A stretch of 64,000 bases of DNA from Hofstenia miamia (taxonomy: Eukaryota > Xenacoelomorpha > Acoela > Hofsteniidae): assembly GCA_900660155.1 (NCBI GenBank), contig CABFPE010000217.1, positions 541,189-605,188 on the forward strand, in the 5' to 3' direction. The translations under genes and the position numbers were made by a program. Within the stretch, counting starts at the first letter, position 1. Each line of letters begins with the position of its first letter. Shown here piece by piece: positions 33,242 through 44,226 of the stretch. The notes beneath the pieces were generated by a model that had not been told where the DNA came from, did not search any database, and saw nothing but the letters and a program-made list of their open reading frames with translations.

Positions 33242-34495
33242 GGCGCTTAATACTGGGTAAAATGTATTGAGCGCCATTTTAATTATTCTGAAAAATCTAA
33301 TGGTGCAATACTGTTATAACTACATGCCAATGTTTTTTTATCCATATAGCTACCATCAATCATAAATTTTAGTTGATCATAAGAGTGTATTTAATTTTTA
33401 ATATTATATAAAATGGTGCTTAAGACAAATAAAAAATTGAAAAATGTAATATATTGGTGCATATACAAATTTTGTATTTATATTTAATTTGTTGTTTCAG
33501 AATGATTTCTCATGCATGGAGTAATGATGAAATTTTTGAAACGCAGGTGGATAAATTGTCGATTTCTAATGTCATTGTATGAAATACTGATCTCGAAAGC
33601 TTAAAAAACGGTCACTAGTATGTTATGAATACTAAACATAAAACGAAAGCCAGATATGTTATTAGAACTAAAATTGATGAAGATTAAGGTGAATGGCTTT
33701 TTCGTATAATTGAAAATTTCAGGAATTAAAAATTTTCAAGATAAACAAACATCCATACCATTCAAAATAAAAACGATGATAGATAATTCTTTCCCTCTTG
33801 CAAAAAACACAATTTAAACACGAATTCTATTACGAAACTTTGGATTGCTGATATGAATATTAATACATGAAATCAAAGTGAAAGCCTAAAAAACACTTCG
33901 AACATTTCGGACATTGCGAAACCCCATCAGATCGATTTTATCCTTAGCGAATGTCTGATAGAAATTTTAATCAATTGAGTGACTTATTTGGAAAACCTGG
34001 CACAAAATTCCGTATATCTATAAAAAAACTGTGGGCATCAAAAGGAGAAATTCAATTTAAATAAGAATTATAATACAGGACTATGAGAAATATTGACAAA
34101 GATAATTTTTCCGAAACATCAGAAGATATATAATTATATAATAAACTATATATATGAAAATTGTAGCAAATGGAATATTTACGCGTCATGGAAAAAGTTT
34201 ACTTTGCTATTTTTAAAATTTGAAAGAACCGTGTTCAAAGAACGAAATGCGGAGTCTACTGTTTAATAGAAACTAAACAGAATTGTTTCCAATCTTTTTA
34301 AAGCGTTTCTTCACTTGTAAGATTTTAATATGATCTTGACGTTTAAAAAGATATTAGGAGGAATTTGTTTTCTAAGATAAAATTCGAGCGGTTATAGTAT
34401 TGCAAAATGACTAATTCATAGACGAAACCAAAAAAATAAAATGATGTACTGAGCGCCACTATTTGCCATCATATTAAAAAGTGTATAGAACGCCA
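33241..34495. repeat. Region framed by paired inverted TGGCGCTNAATAC motifs
   Basis: At 33241-33276 TGGCGCTTAATAC is followed after ten bases by its near-complement GTATTGAGCGCCA, making a hairpin. At 34446-34495 a second pair occurs (GTACTGAGCGCCA and GTATAGAACGCCA, both in the complementary sense), and a partial form TGGTGCTTAAG lies at 33414. The outermost motifs are in inverted orientation, 1.25 kb apart, as in a transposon with duplicated ends. The interior shows no recognisable transposase, and no target duplication was found. Confidence 0.4.
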
Positions 34496-34508
34496 TTATT
34501 TAAAATTG

Positions 34509-34596
34509 TATTAACCGGATTTTAACCTGATTAACCGGCGCCTGCAGATTAACCGGTTTTGATCTGAGCGAATTAACCAGAACGGATCCAGCACTA
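34509..34596. mobile_element. hAT-like terminal fragment with TTAACCGG repeats
   Basis: ATTAACCGG or ATTAACCAG occurs four times at about 20-base spacing (near 34510, 34530, 34548 and 34572), then the sequence ends CGGATCCAGCACTA at 34596. On the other strand this is TAGTGCTGGATCCG, a hAT-style end with subterminal repeats. The other end of the element was not found, so it is probably a solo or truncated terminus. Confidence 0.5.
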
Positions 34597-34607
34597 ACAT
34601 ATACAGA

Positions 34608-35397
34608 TATATATATATATATAATACACATTAATTTAATACTGCATTAATTTTTTATATAAATATAAAATTATATCATAGAGTTCTTGTGGGGTCAAAT
34701 TCTTGCATTAAACATGAAATCTGAACACTAATTAATGTATAGAATGATATTGTTTTCCATGAAAACCTAATTCTTGTTTAATTCTCAACGAGTACGATTT
34801 GTTGTTGAGTACACAGAGGAAATGGCTTTGAAATGGCATCTGCATTGTCCTCCTGACTATTCAAAAAATATCTGGGCGACCTAATGTCTTATTCTGACAC
34901 GGAAACTTCCAATTAGATTGTTAATGTCGCGCTTGCAACGTAATTGCAAATATTCTGTTAGTATCTCTTAATCTCATATTTATCATAATCTATAAAGTAT
35001 TTCATATTTTATTAAAACCTGTAATCCCCAATGAATAGTAAATGATTGCTTCAATGGATAGCATCCCCGATCCGGATCTGAAGTAAATCAGCTGATTGAT
35101 AGCTGCATGTATGCAGAAGATATAATTGAAATTGGCATTGTCTATATGAGAAGAAAATTGTATTGGACAGTCGACCGCCCCTCCCCTCAAAGCGTGAAGA
35201 ACTTAACATTCTCGTCGTGTTTTACACCTACGCATCTGTTCACTGATAATATAAAAAATTACCAATTATTATGTCAATATTAAATTTAGGTTTGCGTCAG
35301 TTGTATAGTGATAAATACTGGTGTTAAAAGGAATTTTGTTCTTCATAAATTTAATTTTAATACCCCTTATCCAAGAGCAATTGCTTTCAGACTGCTT
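34608..35397. repeat. Large duplication, copy 1 (mate 35743-36532)
   Basis: From the short (TA)n at 34608 through CAGACTGCTT at 35397 the sequence recurs at +1135 with no difference that I noticed, including an identical 62-codon minus-strand frame (35002-35190 and 36137-36325). The 62-codon frame has no recognisable domain. Confidence 0.9.
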
Positions 35398-35742
35398 TAG
35401 TACCATCACTTTTCAAAAAAGGAGTAGTTTTTCCAATTAGATAGAGATAGAAAAGTATATATTTTTGAAATTGGACAATCTTTTGAGACATTATAAAAAT
35501 TTTTGTGTTTACTAGCGTGTTTCTTAGAATTGTAGACAAAGATGGACATGAACCGAAAATTTAGACACAAACAGACCCGGTTAATAGAAATCCAGGCCAA
35601 TTTGCCCCATTTTATGATCTTTGCCCAAACTATTTTTAATTTTTCGGTTTTCTAGACCAAATGTGGGTATGTTAGAGACTTATAATAAAATCCTCACACT
35701 AGAATTCAAAAACTAAAATTTAGCGGTAATAGTCCTTAATGA
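35398..35742. other. Spacer between the two duplicated copies
   Basis: About 345 bases present once only, AT-rich, ending in a short (TA)n where copy 2 begins. I see nothing in it. Confidence 0.5.
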
Positions 35743-36532
35743 TATATATATATATATAATACACATTAATTTAATACTGCATTAATTTTTTATATAAATA
35801 TAAAATTATATCATAGAGTTCTTGTGGGGTCAAATTCTTGCATTAAACATGAAATCTGAACACTAATTAATGTATAGAATGATATTGTTTTCCATGAAAA
35901 CCTAATTCTTGTTTAATTCTCAACGAGTACGATTTGTTGTTGAGTACACAGAGGAAATGGCTTTGAAATGGCATCTGCATTGTCCTCCTGACTATTCAAA
36001 AAATATCTGGGCGACCTAATGTCTTATTCTGACACGGAAACTTCCAATTAGATTGTTAATGTCGCGCTTGCAACGTAATTGCAAATATTCTGTTAGTATC
36101 TCTTAATCTCATATTTATCATAATCTATAAAGTATTTCATATTTTATTAAAACCTGTAATCCCCAATGAATAGTAAATGATTGCTTCAATGGATAGCATC
36201 CCCGATCCGGATCTGAAGTAAATCAGCTGATTGATAGCTGCATGTATGCAGAAGATATAATTGAAATTGGCATTGTCTATATGAGAAGAAAATTGTATTG
36301 GACAGTCGACCGCCCCTCCCCTCAAAGCGTGAAGAACTTAACATTCTCGTCGTGTTTTACACCTACGCATCTGTTCACTGATAATATAAAAAATTACCAA
36401 TTATTATGTCAATATTAAATTTAGGTTTGCGTCAGTTGTATAGTGATAAATACTGGTGTTAAAAGGAATTTTGTTCTTCATAAATTTAATTTTAATACCC
36501 CTTATCCAAGAGCAATTGCTTTCAGACTGCTT
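35743..36532. repeat. Large duplication, copy 2, ending exactly at a single N
   Basis: Repeats 34608-35397 at +1135 and stops at the lone N at 36533, after which a (TA)n and new sequence begin. A duplicate that begins in a TA run and ends at a contig join is suspicious for misassembly or an unmerged haplotype. A true tandem duplication interrupted by the contig end is also possible. Confidence 0.9.
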
Positions 36533-36533
36533 N

Positions 36534-36564
<31 letters not shown>
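36534..36564. repeat. (TA)n microsatellite at a contig edge
   Basis: About 31 bp of TA immediately after the single N at 36533. Confidence 0.95.
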
Positions 36565-36566
<2 letters not shown>

Positions 36567-38532
36567 CATTAAAGACTATTAAATCTCACAACCTCAACAA
36601 ATCTTCATTGTTTTGTTTAACAGCGAAATTTAAACTTAACTCGTGAAAATGTAGTCATCTACTTAAATTTTAAAATTCTTGCAAGTTCTTGAAAATTCTC
36701 AGCTAATTCTTATAAGCATTTTCAAAGTGGATTTCGAATGTGAGATTGGCTCAGTTTAGTTTTTAAGGAATAAAATTGGAGTTGTTCCCTTTGAATTAGT
36801 ATGAAATTATTGAGGATTATCATTAAACATTTATTTAAGTTAGGTTTTTTCAGATTTTGGTCCAGGTCTTTGATAAAAAAGCTATCAAACCATATGTTAC
36901 AATGCAATTACTAAAAACCCAAATCCGCCGACCTTTTTTTTCACTTTTTAACTGGAGGAATGCTCCACGGGTATTCCCTCATAAAATCAATCCTTTTATC
37001 GCCAAGTGGTGAAACTTGGCAGAACGATAGCTTAACATTGGCTGAATACTACGAGAATAAAAAATTCCGTATTCAGATGCTCTGACGTCATAGTTGGTGC
37101 TGATGTCAAGAAATTGACACTAACGCCCAAAAATTTGAAAATATATGTTCTCATAGTAGAATGGCGTGAAATTTGTCAGGGTCATAGCTAAGCTACATCT
37201 AAGGAAAATAAAATGTATACCAAATTAATATGCGATGCATAAACAAACATTTACCGAACAACTTATCGATCGCAAGATGTAATTAACAAAATATCGGGTT
37301 TTTTTGTATAAAATGAATATATCTAAAAAATAGTCATAAATTAAGACCCCTTTTAATGATATATCTTTCTAATATATTTTTAGCAAAAGAAAAAAGGAAG
37401 GCCAAATTTTCTATCAAATTAAAGATATAGGATTATTACTCAAGTGGGTGCTGAAGAAGCACCGTCTCCCTGGCGAGATAAGTTAAAGATTTAAGCTGAA
37501 TTTCTTCTAATTTTAGTGAAACTTAAAAATTCTTATAAGAACATGAAAGAACTTTAAAGTTTAAGTTGGTGACAGTTATATGGGAAGGTATAAAAATTCC
37601 AGATACAGATGCTAAATTTCTAGTAGTATTCATTAGTAAAAATCGTAATTGAATTAGAGGCACAGAAACAAGTACAAAAAGAATGATTCACTGAAATATA
37701 TCTTATTTGGTTGATTTAATCAGAATGGATGCAATGTCGAGTAAATTTCTTTGAAATCGCGGAAATGAGAAAAATATAATTCATTATTTCAAGCTCAACC
37801 CAAACCTATTTCTAATCACAAATTAATAATGATTCTTGAATATAGATCACAATATTTGTTTGAATTTCTAAACAACGTCTACATATTTTTGTTTACGTTC
37901 TTATAGCATTTTGGTGTTGAAAATAGACAGTGTCATCGCGAGTTTTCTATTAATAAAAATAAAAATATGATGTACTGCTAAATAGCCTCCAAAATGCTAC
38001 CCAATATACTTGGCCTTAGGTGTTGTCTTCTTACTGGCAAAGCATTTTCTGTACCGTATTCACCAATCTTGCCCAATGGGGTGGGGACCTCAATAAACCT
38101 CGGGGTGCGGTGGAGATGAAATCTCGCCCGTGGAATTCATGAAGATTTGTGGGGCTGTGATTGTAACATCAATTCTCAATTAGAGGGCTTTGATAAAAAG
38201 GAGTTTTATTGCTTTCCACATTCAAAGCAGAAGACGACGTATCTATTCTATGTTATTGGCTAAAGAGGAACGTAATTATTATTACTCTTCCATCTAAGAA
38301 ATACGTGGAAATAACTTTTTAGGATTGATGTGTTAATAACACTCAGAAACAAAATGAATGAGAAAGAAGAATTCTTCCCACCAAAATTAAAAGTTGTTTA
38401 GCTGTATTTTAAAACACATAAAAATTGTAAAGAAGTGGTTAAAATGATTTTGGAGTTCGCGGTGAAACTTAAAGTGCTCTCAACCTCGCTGATTTTTCAA
38501 AACGCAGTAGAAATGAATTGCTTTGCATTCTA
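36565..38532. other. Gene-free stretch
   Basis: No supported gene. A perfect 7-bp-stem hairpin (GCCAAGTGGTGAAACTTGGC) lies at 37001-37020, and a GC-richer island at 38070-38160 is not recognised. Confidence 0.5.
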
Positions 38533-38543
38533 TTATATATATA

Positions 38544-38575
<32 letters not shown>
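38533..38575. repeat. (TA)n microsatellite
   Basis: About 43 bp of TA with one CTA interruption. Confidence 0.9.
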
Positions 38576-38579
<4 letters not shown>

Positions 38580-38653
38580 GCTTTTTATCTTAAAACAGCT
38601 TATCATTCTTTGCCAAATTTGTAAGTAATGTAAGAAAATGGATGATTTTCAAA

Positions 38654-38818
38654 ATGTATATAGCACCAGTATACCTATATGGATCTGAAGTATTTGCTTA
38701 TGGATTGAGTGACCAACAAAAGAAATATCTCAGAAAACCAATTAAATTAAGGAGCAAAATATTGGAAATAGATAAAAATATGTTGATTAATTTAGACGAA
38801 GGTTTAATCTGCAGTTAA
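38654..38818 (+). pseudogene. Possible LINE reverse transcriptase C-terminal scrap
   Basis: A 54-codon frame from ATG 38654 reads MYIAPVYLYGSEVFAYGLSD, then QQKKYLRKPIKLRSKILEID. The P-V-x-L-Y-G-S-E core followed by a polar K-rich stretch resembles the block after the RT domain in several non-LTR elements (PVLLYGSETW...). It is unrelated in sequence to the LINE fragment at 18605-19476. The match is one short motif only, so a chance frame cannot be excluded. Confidence 0.35.
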
Positions 38819-40475
38819 TAAAAGCAGACCTTAGATCATCCATCCATCATGAACTTCATCGCTATGAATCCAAAGGTAATACTAAGCAGAAATTCGTTAT
38901 CCTTAAATGCAAAGTATAAAAAGTCTTTCATACACGTGCTATTCAATTTGCCAACAATCGAACCTCCCCTTATATCATACATTAAGTATTCATTCCTTTT
39001 TACACGGAACTATGTTATGTGTACGGGAATCAAAGCGAATACATATATATATATATATTATATTTACATATATATGTACATATATAGGGTTTTGCACAAA
39101 TTGCTATACGATAAAAAATTTAAATATTTCAGCAAAAATATATAAAAAAAGCTGTGTAATACACACTTAGGAAACGACCAATAATACAAGTTTCAAAAAA
39201 TTAAAGAATGTGTTTGAATTGTATACAGGCAATAATTTGCTAATCTAAACTTTAAAATGCTTTCTGGCATAATTCAATAGACAAAGTCTTCTTTGCTTAT
39301 GTTTTCCACATAATGGGAGAAATTAATTACACTGATGTCTTGCTAACATTCAATGTACTAGATGTCGTCGAACGGTGATAATTTTCACGAATCCGCCGAT
39401 TTTTTTATATCTGTTCTTACGGTAATTGCATCCCCAGAAATGATGTTTCATGGAGTGAGTTTGTTTAAACCATATTTTTAAAAACAAATCAATACTACGT
39501 CTTGTTGGTTCTGTGTTAAATTGCCTCTTCATTCTTGTTGTATTGCAACAGTGTATTCCAATATTTACTCGTTTTCGAAAACTCGAAATCTTTTCACTGA
39601 TGCTATTCCGTTTATCACTTATTCTATTAAAATAACAAGTTCAAGCTTAATATTCATGCATGCTTTTAAGATATTAAAACTTGATTTGTTAATTCAGTTG
39701 AATCTGATATGCTCGATTTTGAGAAAATTTCGGATCTGTTCAAATCCAAAAAATTTCAATAAAATTTATATTATATACATACATACAGTTTATACACTAT
39801 ATGCATGTATATTCAATAACATTTTAACTTAATTAATAATGTTAATCTAATCGAAATTATGTAAATTTCTTTACAACACGTTATTAAATTGATGACGATG
39901 ATGTATACTTTATATTTGAAAATGCGATTCACATTAGTATCGCTTAACAATAAAATTGCAAAAGCAAATAAACCCAGGAACACTTGATTGTATTAATTTG
40001 AAAATAGAAGGCAGAGTTCTGGACGTTTTTCTTAATTATCTATGTTAAGTGGCGGAAGCAAGTGTAATGCTTCATTCGTTGCAATCACTGTAAAAAATAA
40101 TGAAATCAAAAAGGAATTTTTATTTTTGTGGTTTGACCATTACAGACAGAAGAGGCTGTCTATCTCTACACAAGTATGGAATGAGTTGATTCATTGACTA
40201 GCTCACAGTCTCAATATAATTTCTTCTCTGCATATCACCAGACCGTGTTATAGGAAGGCTTAGGAATATAATTGAAAGGTTTAATGACGTGGTCACTTCC
40301 TTATTCGCTTGTATTTGAAAAAACAATGGTGTTTTAAATTAGCTTAAAATCGGATCGAACCTGGATCTTGAAGTTTCGAAGTTTCCGATCCGGATCTAAG
40401 AAATTTTGGAGCCGATTTCATCCACGAGTTAATGGTAAACCAATTAGAGTATTACGGATTTATACTTATGCAAGG

Positions 40476-40476
<1 letters not shown>
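38819..40476. other. Gene-free AT-rich stretch
   Basis: Includes imperfect TA/CATA repeats at 39041-39086. A small GC-richer patch at 40350-40415, with CGGATCGAACCTGGATC and CCGATCCGGATC, looks like element-derived DNA but is unassigned. Confidence 0.45.

Positions 40477-40523
<47 letters not shown>
40477..40523. repeat. (TA)n microsatellite
   Basis: About 47 bp of TA. Confidence 0.95.
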
Positions 40524-40528
<5 letters not shown>

Positions 40529-41513
40529 TGCTGAAATTTGACAAAAAACAACTAAGGAAAATAGCATAGATATACATGAATATCTCCCTATGAAAAATTT
40601 AGTGGGACAGTAGTAAGGATAAAATTCTGTCCCGTTGACAAGAGTGATATTAACGGAAATGCCATCGTTAACAGCAATTCTTGATAAGAAAGCTGTTGAT
40701 TTAATTGTGGAATAATTAATGTAAGTGATTTGCCAAATGAGCTCCTTGATACATAAATCATCCTGAAAAGTATCTAAAAGTAGAAGGCATTGTCTGCAAA
40801 AGTTCTTTGAATGACTACTCACTATGGATGGAATGGAATAGATTTCTAATTAGCACGGCGTTATTTTTAGTGAACTTTTGTTTAAAAACCATCTTCTATT
40901 TTAATTATTGCGAAGCAAAGCTTTACTAAAGAATTCAAATGGCTTCGCGTCGATGAATAAGCGCGGAAAACCGGCGTCGTTTTTAAGAAACGGCTTTATA
41001 ATTGTTAAGAACGTCTGCACGTAAACAGTGCTTTAAATGAGAATATTTTAAAATGTTTTCATTGCTAAGGACATAATAAAATGCTTTTGTCGTCGATTGT
41101 ATTACTTTATGCGAAATAGTCTGTCATCTATTAGCCAGAAAAACTATAATTACTAGAGAATTAACAATTAAATTCGATTACACAATTGCTTTTTCAAATT
41201 AGCTGCAGAAATTTCCAACTGCGTCTGGTTAATGTAAGCGGAGATTGCTGCACTTAAATTTAACACTTCTGGGGTTAGACTATTACTACCATTTCAATAG
41301 CTTTTAAATCGTGACCTCGAATGAAACCAAAACTATTTAATACAACATGTCAATGTAAAACTCCATACGAAAACTTCATTTCTGTACGAAATTTATCACT
41401 ATTATAATTTATAAATCTTAAAAGAAAAGCTATCCAACCGCTTACGTTTAAAAAAAATTGGGTAAGAGGTTGCCCAACACATAAATACCAAAAACCTAAC
41501 GGCTATTTCACAG
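40524..41513. other. Gene-free AT-rich stretch
   Basis: No supported gene or repeat. The long minus-strand frame beginning at 40822 runs into the TA microsatellite and has no domain. Confidence 0.5.
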
Positions 41514-41521
41514 GTCTGAGT

Positions 41522-41762
41522 CAGGGGCGTAAACAGGAATTTTTGACGGGGGGACATTATTGTTATTCCCTAATGTGGGGCGAAGCCCCGCGAAAATTTT
41601 TGAAAATATTGAGAAAATAGACTCTAATAATGCATTTCACGATCCTCGATTTTAAATTTTTCAATTTTTTAGGAAAAATTTTTTATTTATTCAGTCAAAA
41701 TTAAATTTGGAAACCTCACAGGGGGGGACATTCCACCATGTCCCCCCCTGGGTACGCCACTG
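41522..41762. mobile_element. GTACxCCAGG MITE, 241 bp, best-preserved copy
   Basis: Ends CAGGGGCGTAAACAGG (41522) and, on the other strand from 41762, CAGTGGCGTACCCAGG (13 of 16 identical). They are flanked by identical GTCTGAGT at 41514-41521 and 41763-41770. The 8-bp target duplication and CAG-starting ends place it with hAT elements. It has no coding capacity. Inside each end are runs of G or C (GGGGGGACATT / GGGGGGGACATTCCACC). Four further, more decayed copies or pieces occur at 6366, 31391, 32567 and 63654, all in the same orientation. Confidence 0.92.
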
Positions 41763-41770
41763 GTCTGAGT

Positions 41771-42164
41771 TATATAATAAATTTTTCAATAAAACTTTAG
41801 TGAGGATTTAAAATTTAATTCGAGATGATATTTAGATTAAATGTTGTTCATTAAATTTTATTAATGCAAAAATAATGTAACCCAATGCTAGGAATCGTTA
41901 TTGCATGAGCGCAGTTCTGGAGACGTTTCTTTGATTTTCGAAACGAGCACGGCACGAAAATTTATAAAATTTTGGGTAAGCCTGCATGAATGAAATTATT
42001 TCAATAGTTTAACTAATTGTTCAAGAAACGAAATTTTCGATGATTTTAATAAACAAATTAATCAATTTTAAAAATCAAAAATTGTATTTTAATGTGGACA
42101 CAAGCATGGCACGGTTTCAGCACTGTCAGCACAATTGATAAAATTTTGCACAGTCTGTTATAAA

Positions 42165-42166
<2 letters not shown>
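41771..42166. other. Gene-free AT-rich stretch
   Basis: I see nothing recognisable in it. Confidence 0.5.

Positions 42167-42195
<29 letters not shown>
42167..42195. repeat. (TA)n microsatellite
   Basis: About 29 bp of TA, directly abutting the hAT-like end at 42196. Confidence 0.95.
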
Positions 42196-42198
<3 letters not shown>

Positions 42199-42236
42199 GG
42201 CTGTGCGGGTACAATTATTATGGATACGGTTAAAGA
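42196..42236. mobile_element. Solo hAT-like left end
   Basis: TAGGGCTGTGCGGGTA at 42196 resembles the left end of the complete element at 21 (TAGTGATGTGCGGGTA, 13 of 16 identical) and is followed by a similar ATGGATACGGT word. No complementary right end was found downstream, so this is a truncated copy of a related family. Confidence 0.5.
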
Positions 42237-42639
42237 AAACTGGATCCATTTCAGAAGTCGAATGTTGCATTTCTCATATGTATACTTGTGAAGATTCTTG
42301 GGTGCTGTTTGTAAGCAGTAAACACTGAATTTTAATAGTATGAAAAAATATAGATTAAATTTGCCAGGGAAAAATTTTTTATCGTACATATTAGGTTCGG
42401 TTAAATTGCTTGAGCAGACCTATCTCGCGGTTAAATAACTGATTTTTGTAGTTACTTCTTCAATTAGGTGGTAATTCAATAAAGTTCCCACTCTTATCGA
42501 TGATTGCACGCGCATACCACTGCATTCCCGCTACTCAAAATTTGTCTGAACGAGCAGCAAGTAGTAGTATAAGTAACACAACTATTACATTTTGATGAGG
42601 AATACATTATATATTTTTTTTCATCTTTATTTGCTCAGC

Positions 42640-42965
42640 AAATCGATTAGCCCGTATTTTTAAGTAACTTTATCCAAGCCTCTTGAGAAATATTGATAGC
42701 TTTTTACATGAACACATCTATGGGGTTGGGGTCGCTCATGCAATGAAAAAGATTTGTGCTTAAACTTTTTCTAGTGCCTGAAGTGCATGCAAATATGAAT
42801 ATTTTTAATGAGATCCGATTGCAAAAATATTCAAATTATTGATATACCTAGTGTTTAGATGATGAGCTGTTCTAGGACCCATGGGAGCAAAAACTGCCTT
42901 GAAATATTTTGTTCTTTGAAAAAACTGTTTGAGTCCCGTCCAGGCGCGTGAAAATAAACAAGAGG
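42640..42965. repeat. Unclassified dispersed repeat, copy 1 (mate 49720-50060)
   Basis: Same-orientation match to 49720-50060. Shared landmarks in order: AAATCGATTAG, TTTATCCAAG, GAGAAATATTGATAGC, GTGCCTGAAGT, CCGATT, ATTCAAATT, ACCTAGTG, ACCCATGGGAGCA, GAAATATTTTG. On the minus strand both copies read a similar peptide (KYF-x3-V-A-x-P-M, then H-x-L-x-TR-x3-NLN), which suggests decayed coding DNA, but I recognise no family. Confidence 0.65.
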
Positions 42966-43148
42966 TATCACTATAATCATCATGAAAATTCAATATTCCT
43001 AATTTTGCAAATAGTTTTTAGGTTATAATTTATTGTAAAGATATGAGCTTAGCTTGTAGTACCCAGAGATATCTGAGTATGTGCGTGTAGATTCTACATA
43101 GGCACTGCATGCGTTACTTTTTGTAAAATAACAATTATAGTATGCATG

Positions 43149-43173
43149 TATATATATATATATATATATATAT
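43149..43173. repeat. (TA)n at left edge of gap
   Basis: TA run truncated by the N gap; the gap resumes in TA on its other side. Confidence 0.9.
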
Positions 43174-44173
43174 NNNNNNNNNNNNNNNNNNNNNNNNNNN
43201 NNNNNNNNNNNNNNNNNNNNNNNNNNNNNNNNNNNNNNNNNNNNNNNNNNNNNNNNNNNNNNNNNNNNNNNNNNNNNNNNNNNNNNNNNNNNNNNNNNNN
43301 NNNNNNNNNNNNNNNNNNNNNNNNNNNNNNNNNNNNNNNNNNNNNNNNNNNNNNNNNNNNNNNNNNNNNNNNNNNNNNNNNNNNNNNNNNNNNNNNNNNN
43401 NNNNNNNNNNNNNNNNNNNNNNNNNNNNNNNNNNNNNNNNNNNNNNNNNNNNNNNNNNNNNNNNNNNNNNNNNNNNNNNNNNNNNNNNNNNNNNNNNNNN
43501 NNNNNNNNNNNNNNNNNNNNNNNNNNNNNNNNNNNNNNNNNNNNNNNNNNNNNNNNNNNNNNNNNNNNNNNNNNNNNNNNNNNNNNNNNNNNNNNNNNNN
43601 NNNNNNNNNNNNNNNNNNNNNNNNNNNNNNNNNNNNNNNNNNNNNNNNNNNNNNNNNNNNNNNNNNNNNNNNNNNNNNNNNNNNNNNNNNNNNNNNNNNN
43701 NNNNNNNNNNNNNNNNNNNNNNNNNNNNNNNNNNNNNNNNNNNNNNNNNNNNNNNNNNNNNNNNNNNNNNNNNNNNNNNNNNNNNNNNNNNNNNNNNNNN
43801 NNNNNNNNNNNNNNNNNNNNNNNNNNNNNNNNNNNNNNNNNNNNNNNNNNNNNNNNNNNNNNNNNNNNNNNNNNNNNNNNNNNNNNNNNNNNNNNNNNNN
43901 NNNNNNNNNNNNNNNNNNNNNNNNNNNNNNNNNNNNNNNNNNNNNNNNNNNNNNNNNNNNNNNNNNNNNNNNNNNNNNNNNNNNNNNNNNNNNNNNNNNN
44001 NNNNNNNNNNNNNNNNNNNNNNNNNNNNNNNNNNNNNNNNNNNNNNNNNNNNNNNNNNNNNNNNNNNNNNNNNNNNNNNNNNNNNNNNNNNNNNNNNNNN
44101 NNNNNNNNNNNNNNNNNNNNNNNNNNNNNNNNNNNNNNNNNNNNNNNNNNNNNNNNNNNNNNNNNNNNNNNNN
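43174..44173. other. Assembly gap, exactly 1000 N
   Basis: Placeholder-length gap flanked on both sides by (TA)n, so the assembly probably broke in a long TA microsatellite. Confidence 1.
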
Positions 44174-44226
44174 TATATATATATATATATATAGATAGAT
44201 ATAGATATAGATATAGATATATAGAT
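44174..44226. repeat. (TA)n / (TAGATA)n at right edge of gap
   Basis: TA grading into TAGATA repeats, continuing the microsatellite seen at the left edge. Confidence 0.9.

Noticed and set aside
40466-40822. 118-codon minus-strand frame ending in a TA microsatellite
   Set aside because: The C-terminus is a translated (TA)n (alternating Tyr-Ile). The rest has no recognisable domain.
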